Assembly: GCA_024734555.1 (NCBI GenBank)
Contig: JANPWX010000033.1
Location: 7,815,402-7,879,401, forward strand
Length of the DNA: 64,000 nt
Origin: Trochalopteron elliotii
Taxonomy: Eukaryota; Chordata; Aves; Passeriformes; Leiothrichidae
Direction of reading: 5' to 3'
Shown here piece by piece: positions 13,749-24,200 of this stretch. Within the stretch, counting starts at the first letter, position 1, and every line of letters begins with the position of its first letter. Position numbers and translations under genes: made by a program. The notes under the pieces were generated by a model. That model was not told where the DNA came from. It searched no databases and saw only the letters and a list, made by a program, of their open reading frames with translations.

Positions 13749-16700
13749 GTGAGTGTCATTTCTTCCCCTTGTCTCTCAAACACACTGCCATTTCTTTGTT
13801 TCATAAACATTGAGTTTTTCTCCTCCAGTCTTCAACTTGCTTACTGAGAGGACCTAAGTTTGTTTGGCACACTGGTGTCCTCAGACCCTTCTGTAACAAA
13901 AACGCCTTGGCTGTTCATGTTGCTGGTGGATAAGGCTATCCATGGCATAATGTTGTAAGCTCCAGGCAGCAGATCCTCTCCCCTGGGAGAGACTTGGCCA
14001 GGAAGGATATTTACAGGGTGGAGCCCTGGGATTTTATTCAGCTGGATATGAAGGAGAGAAGGGGCGAAAGTCCACTGTACTTTTGTGTCAAGTACATGAA
14101 GTCAAACAGCTGGTGAATAATGTGTGGGGATAATTTCAGTCAGAGTGTGCTTCGTCTCAAAAGTGTTTGTCCAAGATGCCCATTTAAATCATGAGACACA
14201 CCATGAATGTATCTGTGTCCATTAAGTTGAAGCAGCTTCAGCACAAAGCTTTAGAATATTTTATGTTGCATTCTTTTCAAATTTCCATTTTATTTTTGTG
14301 ATCAGAAAGAATTTACCCTCCAATATTTATTTAGCTTTTAATGTGATTCTCCATTTTCCAAAACAGCCCTTTATCCTGATCAGAAGTCTGTGCACTGGAA
14401 TCTGTCTATGAGGTGTGATGTATGTACAGGCTTTTGATATTAAAAAAATGGCTGCTGAAAACACTATTTAGTGAAGACCACGTTCCAAGTGAAATGATGT
14501 GTTACCCACAACTTTTTATTGCAGAAGTGTACAAACTCAGGTGTCAGCTGGTTGATTGTTCCATGGAAGTAGGTCATTATTTGAGCACTAGAGCAGGTTG
14601 TCTTACCCTGCTCCTTTGAATATTTGGAAAGCAAAGACAATAGGCAAAGCAACCTAATCTTATTTCAAATCTACACACAACCCAAATTATTACAGAAATA
14701 AAAGCCTATGCACTCTGCTTTGTGTCATTAGCTACTTTTGAAGAATTAAAAACTTAAACTGTACAACCACCTTCTATTAGATTTTATACTATGTGTCTAT
14801 ATATTATATAGGGCTCAGAGCTGAAAAATAACATATTGAACTTGGACTGTAAAATTCAAATGAATGGCATCCTGAGAAAGTAATTATTTTTCTTAAAACA
14901 CAGTGTTCTGTTTATCCATATGCCTACTACCATAATATATTACAGTTTTAACTTCATTATTATTGTTTGCAAAGCTGCACAGTAAGCTCTGAGGCTTCTG
15001 GAATGTCTATTTAAGCAGCAGATTCTACCAGGAATCATATTTATAAGTTGTATTTTGTGCAGCTCTAGTCAAAACAAAAGCCTGGGTAGCTGTTGGAATG
15101 GGAATGGGTTTCCTGAGGAAATGACACTTGTGGAGTGCTTGTCATTTTCCAGGCTACTGTAAAAATCTGCTCAGACACTGCAGTACCATTTTGCCTTGAA
15201 TGTTAAAACCTCAAAACAGAAATACCACAGGAGGATCTTAATTTGTCAGCAGCCATTAGCAGACAGATGCCATAGTATACCTCAGCACAGCTGCATTACA
15301 TTGACATGAATCACATCAGTGGCAGCAGCCAGAACATCTATAAAGGACTTCTGTCTCACAGGTGATGCTATTTCCTGCAAATCAGCAAATGCTGTTCCTT
15401 CAGAGAGGTGTGCATCCTAAACAGGGTCTGGGTGAACAAAGCACATCTTGTCTAGGTGTCTCAAGGAGTGACCAATCACTGACTGATTGCAAAATGCAAA
15501 ATTTCTGCCCAAACGGTGGAAATCCCTTGTGCTTTGGGATGTTTAAGATGTCCCAGCCTACTGCACAGAGATCTAAAATGAGAATGAGGTGTGGATAATT
15601 ATATACCCTTTATTCCAAAATGCCACGAGATCTCACATTTCATTTGAGTGGTTAAGCATCAAAAACGAACAGAAAATTGTTACAGCTGATGCATCTGATC
15701 AGTAGACACTTGGACAAGGAAAGAGTTTTGTGGGTTTTCCTTGTTTTTTCTCCCTGTAAGAGCCATTTACTTTTATTTTGCAGGCCTGGTGGGTGGGAGA
15801 TAACTTTTCTACAGATGTCTGGAGAATGTGTACCACGAATACGAGCACCTGTATGGCTATCACTGATGAGTTCAATGGTGAGTGTCACTCCATGCCTGTG
15901 TCTGTGTTCCTTCAGCAGACCTGGTGAAATTGCTGTGAAATTTACAGGGGCAGTTTTATAGTTCTTCAAAAATCTGCATGTCCTAACTAGGCAGGTCTTC
16001 AAAAAACTTCAGTATTAGTTTTTCATTTTGGAAAGGCAGCTTTTCTAAAGTTTCTGTGAGAGGAAGGCAGGAGGGCCTGTCATGTGCAGTTAAGAGACCA
16101 GTGCAAGAGAGTAAACACAAACTACTAACAATGACTGCTAACGAGTTCTTAAAAAAATCAGGTAAAAACAGTGATAGAATTTGCCTCAGAATTGAACTTG
16201 CAGAGAAGAACCTAAAAATACTGTGTACTAGAATGGGGGAAAAAGTAGAAGGGAACACAAGCTGGAGTTTTAACAAGGAAGTCGTAATACACAGGCTAGT
16301 GTAATAGCCTGCTTTACAAAAACTGAAAGTACTCTCCAATGTTCTGTTTATTTCTCCACTTTCAATCTGCATGTACATTAAAGAGGTAAACAATTTGAAG
16401 AACCGTGCACCCATGAAGTAATTTTGTTTTCCAAGCATCAGGCTGGTTTAGGGCCTGTAATGTACAGTGAGCTGATGCCACACAGGGTATCTCAGCTAAC
16501 CCGGATCTGAGGGTTTGCATTTATTCTCTGTGTCCACTGCAGTCAGGTACCCACTCCAGGGAGATGAGGGGTGGCTGAGGTGTGTCTGCTGCTCCACAGA
16601 GCTGTCTCCAGGTCTGGTGGGAGGCTGGGGTCTGCATTTGGAAGCTGTTTGGCACAGCTGGCAGTTTCACTGTGCTTCTAGGACATCGATGGCAGCAGTG

Positions 16701-17811
16701 TTTTCATTCAGTTTGATGAGAAGCTTGTAGAAGTCTTTAAGCTGTATTAATACCAAGGAAGCAGAGGAGAACCAGCCTGTGCAATGCACACACAACGGCT
16801 TTGCTCCATCTGCTGAACCCCTACTTACAGAACCTGACCCTGCCCCTTCACTCCTTGCAGGAGAAGGCAAAGAGAGAAACTTTTTAATGAAGGTTGCTTT
16901 GTTTTTGCAGAGTATCAATCAATTCAGGCTGTTCAGGCCGCCATGATCCTGTCTACCATTTTCTGCTGTGTGGCATTTCTGGTTTTCATTCTTCAACTCT
17001 TCCGTCTGAAGCAAGGAGAAAGATTTGTGTTAACCTCTATTATCCAGCTCCTGTCATGTGAGTGATTTTTCAATGCTTTTGATTTTAATTATATTTTTGT
17101 GAAAGTAGAAAAACGGGAAAAAGTTTCAAAAAGAATGAGCTACACTCTCTAGTGCTGTTGAGGCCATAGCTTATCCTTCATAATTGTTCAAACAGTGAAC
17201 TGTTCCATTCTGTAATATATAGGCAGTTAAAACATGGATGTCACCACTGCTCAGGATGAAGTAGTTTAAACTTTGAAGGGAAAGAATTTAAGATTCTGAA
17301 CTTCTTGAGCACACTAAATAACTCTCTAATTGTTACAGGCAAGCACTCACTTTGTTTTTTGTTAGTCTTAAAAACTACCCAGATGTTCAGAACCATTTTC
17401 TGTTCACTACAAATGACATAGATACACAACAGCACTTCAAATTTAAAGCCTGCCAAATAAACTGAAAATATGTCTCAAAATGCTCCCAGGTTAGTTAGAG
17501 GATGGAAAACGAGTGTCTGCAAAGAAAGGACATTGTTGGAAGCAGCTGACAGAAGCAACACTGAATAGTTCTGTGTACTGGTAATATTTTAAGATGCTGA
17601 CCTTTATTATTTTCTTCCTCCTGCAGGTCTGTGTGTTATGATTGCAGCTTCCATTTACACAGACAGGCACGAAGAACTGCACCAGAGCCATGGATATAGA
17701 ATGGAAGTTTCCAAGGGCCAGTATGGCTATTCCTTTGTCTTAGCCTGGATTGCCTTTGCCTTTACCCTGATCAGTGGAGTGATGTACTTAGTATTAAGGA
17801 AGCGTAAATAA
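13671..17811 (+). CDS. EMP2: Epithelial membrane protein 2, complete CDS in four exons
   Basis: Joined coding exons 13671-13748, 15784-15877, 16911-17057 and 17627-17811 give 504 nt, or 167 residues plus stop, the same length as I recall for mammalian EMP2. EMP2 is a four-pass membrane protein of the PMP22/EMP/claudin superfamily. It is known for roles in integrin and caveolin trafficking, focal adhesion signalling and epithelial surfaces. Visible features: TM1 about residues 1-23; first outer loop with W28-W29, W39, C42 and C49; the family signature around 'AVQAAMILS' (64-72) opening TM2; TM3 about 96-117; TM4 about 142-163; and a basic RKRK end. Possible N-glycosylation sites are N33 (NFS) and N45 (NTS). 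The start has A at -3 and an in-frame TAA at 13650-13652 upstream. All junctions are GT-AG with matching phases (0, 1, 1). PMP22, EMP1 and EMP3 fit less well: '[18 protein letters not shown]' is EMP2-like. The gene next to it on the right faces it tail-to-tail. Confidence 0.97.
15784..15877 (+). CDS. EMP2: EMP2 second coding exon
   Basis: The acceptor is 'ttattttgcag' ending at 15783 and the donor GTGAGT begins at 15878. The 94 nt encode 31 residues plus one base. They carry the first outer loop: AWWVGD, the DVWRMC motif, the second conserved cysteine and both N-x-S sites. Confidence 0.96.
16911..17057 (+). CDS. EMP2: EMP2 third coding exon
   Basis: The acceptor is 'ttgtttttgcag' ending at 16910 and the donor GTGAGT begins at 17058. 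The 147 nt encode the end of the first loop, all of TM2, the short cytoplasmic loop with RLKQGER, and the start of TM3. Confidence 0.96.
17627..17811 (+). CDS. EMP2: EMP2 last coding exon
   Basis: The acceptor is 'tttcttcctcctgcag' ending at 17626 and the stop TAA is at 17809-17811. The exon encodes the rest of TM3, the second outer loop ([10 protein letters not shown] to KGQYGYS), TM4 and the basic C-terminal tail. Confidence 0.96.
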
Positions 17812-18116
17812 ATGTCAGCACCTAGTTATTTCTGTCACTGCAGTACAAAACCAAATTCCAGTAACCATTTTGTATATAATCATTTACATGGTTTTGTAGT
17901 AAAGGTATTGTTTCTCTAAAAATGTACTGTGTTCTTGATATGAAACAGAATTTAAAAAAAAAGAAAAAAAGAAGGCAGGTGAAATGAAATGCCTGGCACC
18001 TCCAGGTCAGGGGTCGGAGCAAGACAGAGCCAAGTTGTTTCTTTTACATATTTCATCATCATAAATGGTTTTCCTTTATTAGACATTAACAGTTTGTTCC
18101 TGGCCTCTAGATTACA

Positions 18117-18122
18117 AATAAA
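18117..18122 (+). terminator. EMP2: EMP2 proximal poly(A) signal
   Basis: A canonical AATAAA lies about 306 nt after the stop codon, followed by a T-rich stretch ('aaattaatttgtaag'). It is the first of several hexamers, and which one is used cannot be read from the sequence. Confidence 0.5.
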
Positions 18123-20253
18123 GCCTGTACAAATTAATTTGTAAGCAATATACTAACTATATTCCTGGGCCCAATATATCCCTTTGAAATATGTTAAATA
18201 TAAGGGTGTGTAAAAAAACGAGGTGCAGATGACAATGAAAAAGCAAACAATTCTAAAGCCCAAAGCTGCACTCAGAGTGTCTGCCCTGGCAAAGGACCAG
18301 TGTTCTGCTCTTTATAAAGTGCAGTCAGTGTCATCAAGTTTTTATTAAAACCACTTGCTTTGCAAAAGTAAACAAGTCCTTTTTGTACTCCAGCAAATGT
18401 TTCTCTTGATTGTCTTTCACATTTAATTGAAGCACACAGAGCCTGTGGTGGGAGCATTTCTCAGCCAATTCCCTGTTCAGCCTGGGCCCAGCACAGCTGG
18501 GGCAGTGAGGAACTCCCTACCCCAGTCCTGAATGCCTTCAGCTTAGCCTTGGGCAGCCTTTCTGGGAAACAGAAAATCATTACTGTGCCTACATCTGCAC
18601 ATTTCTAAGCAGACTACTGATCAAGCAATGCCAAATTTAGGTTTTTACAGCTAAACTCGACATGTTTATTACACTGGGCTTTTATCACATAGTGATTTCA
18701 TGGTTAATGTGTCCTGTACAAAAGCATTTTCTGAGTCTGACCATTAGGAAATTGGCCTTTAAAAAAATAATTTTAAATTCCTTTGTGGATTTTACTGGAA
18801 CTAAACACTGCTACTAAACAAATCAGAGTGCAATTACTATGCTTATGAATTCCAGGATAGGTTTCAGGATAAAAAGACTTGGTGGTTTTTTATTTTTCAG
18901 TCATTTTGTGAGTTAAATCTTTGCTCTAATACCAGGCTTAACTGCTTGGCAGTGTAATACTGGCTTTGGCTGATGGTGATTTTGGAGATCAGTGTGGAGA
19001 ATGAATGAAGTGGCCTGTTCTGGTTAGTCACAGATTTGATGCTTAAGTGCAGATTTGACTTTTGAAAAGCTCAAGCCATTTATTTATTTATTTCAGTATA
19101 TTCACTACAGCTGACCCAATACGCAGGCAGTAAAAAAGTAAATAGGTTTTGAATGAGGTATTACACTTAAAGTAGAACAAGTTCAGTATCATAAGGCACT
19201 GTAGCTCTTCTGAAGTTAATAATTACTACATTAGACATCAACTGATAGTAGTCAGATAATGAAATATTATCTGATTTCTTCAGATTTATCCTTGATTTAT
19301 CACAAAGTAAAAGTTCAGGTGCATGGCCTTTTAGGAACTGTCTCCAACATGAGTGACAGGTCATGTAGTTCCATCTACATTCCTTCAACATCCTGTAATA
19401 CTTTGGGATGTGCTGCTTGTATTTGGGAGCAAAGAAATCCCAATAAGACTGTTAAAAAATTAGGATGAGCAAGTAGGACATCACAGTATAAGTGATAATA
19501 ATAGTTAAAACCCCACATTAGCTTGAAGAAAGGGGATTCTCCCCAGTCTAGCATCATGCTAGTATTTTGTCAGGTTTTTTTCCTCTTAATGGGAGTGGTC
19601 TGAATTTCAAAAATTATTACCCTACTTTTTAAAAAAGTGTTTCTGTACTTTGCTGAATACATTTCAGGTTCAAAACCTGAGTTGTTGCTAGCAAGCAGAA
19701 TTTGTCTTAAATAAATAGATGCCGGTTTAAGGATGAAAGTAGATTGTTAGCTAGGCATTTTGCTACATTTATTAAAACATGAAACAATAAGGGAATTTCT
19801 TAAGCAAGTATGGATTAAAGCTCTGATATCTAGAGGACAGTCTTGAAAAATTCGAAGTTAAGCTTTTATATGACTGACTTGCAGAGATGCTTCAGTTTCT
19901 TGCCTTGATAATGCTCAGGTCATTTGCAGAGCAAATATTTAAAATAAAGATGTAGATAGGCATGAACACAGTTTAATTCCACAGTAAAGGCTCCTTCCCT
20001 TTAATAAAGTGAAAAGGACACACACAACAAACACTCTGATGCACAAGACCTCCACTTGTGTACAAACACCAGCACATGCATGAGGGCACACAGAACAGAT
20101 GGGAATGTTCTGCACAGCAAGTGAACAAATACCAAATCAGTCTGAACTAGAGTTTCATCAGGACAAACATATTTTAGGGGGTTTTTTTCTACTTTATATG
20201 CCTTTAAAATATACCATTTTCTATACTCTATATATTCTGAAAATGTACATGAA

Positions 20254-20259
20254 AATAAA
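20254..20259 (+). terminator. EMP2: EMP2 distal poly(A) signal candidate
   Basis: AATAAA is followed within 30 nt by 'ttcttgtactgtaat', a T/GT-rich stretch of the kind found after cleavage sites. It is the last plus-strand AATAAA I noticed before the minus-strand gene begins. Confidence 0.35.
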
Positions 20260-20974
20260 GTTAAAACAAATTCTTGTACTGTAATAGCAAACTCAATACA
20301 TTTAGCAATCTGACCTTGTCTTAAGCTTGGGATATATTTACACAATGTTGGATGAGAAATAGTTGAGTATTTGTGTGAACAGGTAAAATTAAATTCTTCC
20401 TGCCTGTAGTAGAACCACAAGCTGATTATTTTGTCCTTTGTTGAAGACCTTTCAGAGTAAGCAGAGAAAATATTAGTGTACTGAACTTTTAAATGTATGG
20501 TGTCAAAAGAAAAGTCTTGAGTAATGCAAGACCCACTGATGCTCTGAGGAGTTTTTACTTGTAAGACTTTTTTTATTTTCCATCATTTGCAGAAACAGTC
20601 ATATATTTCAAGATGAGGTCAAGTGCCTTGACCATATGAGCAAATAATGTGAGAAACAGGCCAGTGACTTCTGTATCTGCTCTGGTCCAAGCCTTGGGTT
20701 TGTACTGAGGTGCTAACAGCACACTTGGGTCTGCACAGATCCATTCAAAACACTCCCCCAACTCCACAGAAGTAACTTCCCAAACCTCATAAAACTTCTC
20801 CCTTCTAATCATAATGAATAAAAGGGAAAAGTCCAAAATATTAAAATATTCACTAGCAGCTGTGAATCTACCTTTGTTTTTCACCCAGCAAGTAATCACC
20901 TACAGTACAGGAAACAATCTTGGAAAAATCTATAATATTTACGTCAAGATACTTTAAAAAACAATATATTTCTT

Positions 20975-20980
20975 TTTATT
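20975..20980 (-). terminator. Poly(A) signal for form 2 of the minus-strand gene
   Basis: AATAAA on the minus strand lies about 100 nt after the TAG of the 21231-21079 exon. This leaves about 700 bp between the last EMP2 poly(A) candidate and this gene's 3' end, consistent with tail-to-tail genes. Confidence 0.35.
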
Positions 20981-21078
20981 TATGTAATCTGTTCAGGACA
21001 AGAGATGGGCATTACTTTGCTATACTGTATCTTAAACAAGTATTGTAGGTGATAGGATCTGTGCTGCTTAGACATTAA

Positions 21079-21231
21079 CTAGTTTTTTGCCCCAGCTACA
21101 CCAGCAATTAATTTTATGTGGTTCTGAATGTGTTCAAAATAATGGAGGAACTGCTTGACTTCTTCTGTTCTTGAGCATCGTGGGAGTTTGTGCCATTTAG
21201 GGACCAAAGAAAAGAATTCTTCCTGTAATTC
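21079..21231 (-). CDS. Alternative last exon (form 2) of the minus-strand gene
   Basis: The acceptor 'cattcctgtctttag' is strong, and the frame contains a stop exactly at the acceptor, so the frame opens only after splicing. The 50 codons run ELQEEFFSLVPKWHKLP to IAGVAGAKN and end in TAG. The helical, amphipathic content (VKQFLHYFEHIQNHIKLI) looks coding. I do not recognise the family. The phase fits the internal donor at 23590. It could also be the last exon of a separate gene whose other exons I did not find. Confidence 0.4.
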   Translation of the reverse strand, partial: ELQEEFFSLVPKWHKLPRCSRTEEVKQFLHYFEHIQNHIKLIAGVAGAKN

Positions 21232-24200
21232 CTAAAGACAGGAATGAGCCACTACCTTTCCAAACACTAAAGACAGCTAAGAATCCTGAAATCATTGAAA
21301 TAAAGTAATGAAGTTGAAAATTTTATTAATATTTTTGATTTCTTTTATATGTACAATTAATCCCCTCCGAAGTAATGAGATGAAAGGAAATGTGGAAGTA
21401 AATTTTCTTAGCATATTATCAGCAAGAAGTAAAAAATATGCCGTATTGAGAGGTTTTTTCAATATTACTCTAGACATTTTTATTTTCTTTTTAGCAAAAA
21501 ATCTTAGGTTTAAAGTATCAGTATTGAAGACAAATCTGCTTGGAAGTTAAAAGCCTAAAAGCTCTTCGGGTTAAAGTTTAAATCCTTTTGTCAAATGTTT
21601 TTACACGTTTTTAGGCCTGACAGAATTGGAGGGGGAGGGAGGGAAAGGAAGGAAAAGGACAAAGTAGAGGAAAAAGAAGAAGGGGAAGGACGGCTGGAAG
21701 AGGTTTTGGGGTAGGGGTTTTTCTGTTTATTTTTGACGATGGTGTCTCCTGGTGTCCCTCACTTGCTTCTGTAGAATATTTTACTGTTCCAATGGAGCCT
21801 CCTGGTGGCGAAAGAAAAGCCTTCGTCAAAGCCCAGCCTGTTCCTTGCCCTTGGCAAAGGTCTTTAAAAAGCTGAACGTTCCATCACGTCCTGAACATCC
21901 TGCACTGTGCACAATTTAAAAAGGGGCTCAGCTTTGGCCGTGGAAGGTGCATTTTGGGATGGGCTTGAAATGGCTCTGTTGAACACGGTGCAAGTGATCC
22001 AAGCCCTGCTCTCTTCTCACAGGAGCTGCACCTGCAGCTCCCCTACATAAACCTTGGCAGGTAAGCCCAACACAGCAACAGGCATGGTATTTACTCCAAA
22101 GAATTATCTTCTCCTTAATGGTACCTAAATTATTACATATTACACCTCAGGCATTAAGTTTAGGGAGTTGCTAGAAACTAAATTTTCAAGTTTTTCTTTT
22201 ACATTCCCTAGAATTGTGGTTTTCTTCCATTGTATTGATCACTTCAAGCTTTTTTCTTTCATTTCAGTCTGATAATACAGAATTTCAGTGGAAGGCTTCT
22301 CTTTAATCAAGTATATCCAAGACTATGTACCAAGTGGCAGAGTGGAACCGTATCCACTTCCTTAGATTTCTTAAAACCACCAAAATTATTGTAAAAATGC
22401 AAAATTATAAATCCAAAAGTTGCCACAAGTGAAAGCAATACTTGATTCACAACAAACTAATTAGAACGTCATCTAATTGCCTGGGGACATATCACATATC
22501 TTAAAACCTTTACACTTTAACTTGTTTTAAAAACCCCATATTAAAATTTAAAAGTTAAGGCTTTCAAGTATCTTACTGAACCTTATCTTTGTTTTATATT
22601 TTGGTTAAATTTTTTGGGAAAAGGCCAAGAAGATATGAAGCTATTTTTGTAAAACTTGTCAAAGCCTTAAACAAAAGGACAAGACTGCACATTTGTCACA
22701 TGCAATTCTTTTATACTTTTAGATATGAAAGAACAAAAAGCTTTAGAGTCCAAAGACTTCTTTTGAACAACTGTATTTCTGTAAGATTTTTTTTCATTAA
22801 ATATATGGTCATTATTAAATATATTTTTTCATTAATTTATATATATAAAATATATATAAATATATATTTATATATAAATTTTATATATTTATATATAAAT
22901 ATATAAAACAGGAGGCTCACAATTCACAGAACTACACCTCCTGTAAGATTAGCTGAAAGAATTTCAACACAACAAAATACAGTCAGTCAAAGGACATAAG
23001 AAATTCCTGTTCTCCATAACTATCAAATGTCCCCACAAAAAAAAAAATGGTTTGCAGTCTATCATTTTAGTACTATTGCATCAATACCTCCCATGAGAGA
23101 TGCTCTTGTATTAGTAGCTATGTTACTGACAATTTATTGTTTCCTATTTTCAATTTCACTGCCTAAGAAATTAGTCTTCAATTTGCAGTTCATGGCTCCT
23201 ATGCAATGGGCAGGGAATAGGTAAATGGACGATGCAAGGTAACTCAAAGAGGCAGGTACACTGTCAGGAGTTTTAACTGTGTAATAAAGAGGCCTGGCCC
23301 TTCAGCAGAAAAACCCCAGTGTGTCTCCAACAGGACAGCATCAAAACACGAGTCATCAACATCCCCTCCTTTGAATTTCTTTATTCACACTGAAAAGAAC
23401 TATGTTGTAGTCTTGAAAAAAAATCTCAAGAATCAACCAGTAGGAGCTCTGCATAGATTTTTTCTGTTCTTAATGCAACAGCAAAGGGGACTGGAACAGC
23501 CACGAGGTTCCAGTGTAACCATCCAGTCACTCATTAGTTTCCAAGCTGGCATTAGTGCCCCTGGAGGTGTCTGGATCTGCATCCCCCACCTGAGGAACAG
23601 GTGCTGGTGCTGATGTTTCCTCCTGGACTGCCAGGATGGCATTCACCTCCTCCACCACTTCAGAGACTTTCTGCTGCAACAGAGAATAAACACAGCAAGG
23701 ATTAACACAGCTCACCTGGAATAAGGAAATTGTGTATTACTGGTGTATGAAGAGTAACAGCGGAAAAATTGCAATAGAAAATAGAACTATTATTAATTTA
23801 TCACAAAAAAAATAAACGATTTGCATACTTTGGGGGTCTTTCTTTAAGGTACCATGATTGTCATATGTGATTCATACACAAAAAATTCATACAGTTATGC
23901 AAAGAAACTTACTAGTGATGTTTTAACTGTTTCTTTGTGGGTTTTGGCACATTCTACTTGTCCAACTCTTCTCTTCAAACTTTCAGCTTCTTGGTTAAAG
24001 AAGTCATTATTTAAAATATGCATCTGCTCACCAGTCATAAGTTTAATCTACAATAAAGAAAATCTGTGTTTCAAATCTAAAAATGTAAACTCGCTTAAAT
24101 AAATGCCTGTATGAAACAACTGCTAAATTTTAAATTTTCCAAAGTTTCAGGAAGAGTAGTATTTTTCTTTCTATTGTGTATATGACATTTCTGGCAGGTA

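Larger units (their letters stand above)
17812..20290 (+). other. EMP2: EMP2 3' untranslated region (end uncertain)
   Basis: Non-coding DNA after the EMP2 stop contains AATAAA at 18117-18122, 19710-19715, 19943-19948, 20003-20008 and 20254-20259. The first would give a UTR of about 330 nt and the last about 2.5 kb. Mammalian EMP2 has a long 3' UTR, so use of a distal site is plausible. Nothing here codes for a recognisable protein. Confidence 0.5.

Noticed and set aside
15652..16002. 116-codon minus-strand frame
   Set aside because: It is the antisense shadow of EMP2 exon 2.
20573..20899. 108-codon minus-strand frame, considered as an FN3 domain of ATF7IP2
   Set aside because: It lacks the expected tryptophan/tyrosine pattern of fibronectin-III and has no good acceptor; it lies past the form-2 poly(A) signal.
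23221..23395. Minus-strand frame after an apparent 'ttcttttcag' acceptor
   Set aside because: All frames meet a stop within a few codons of the acceptor; it fits the 3' UTR of form 1 better.
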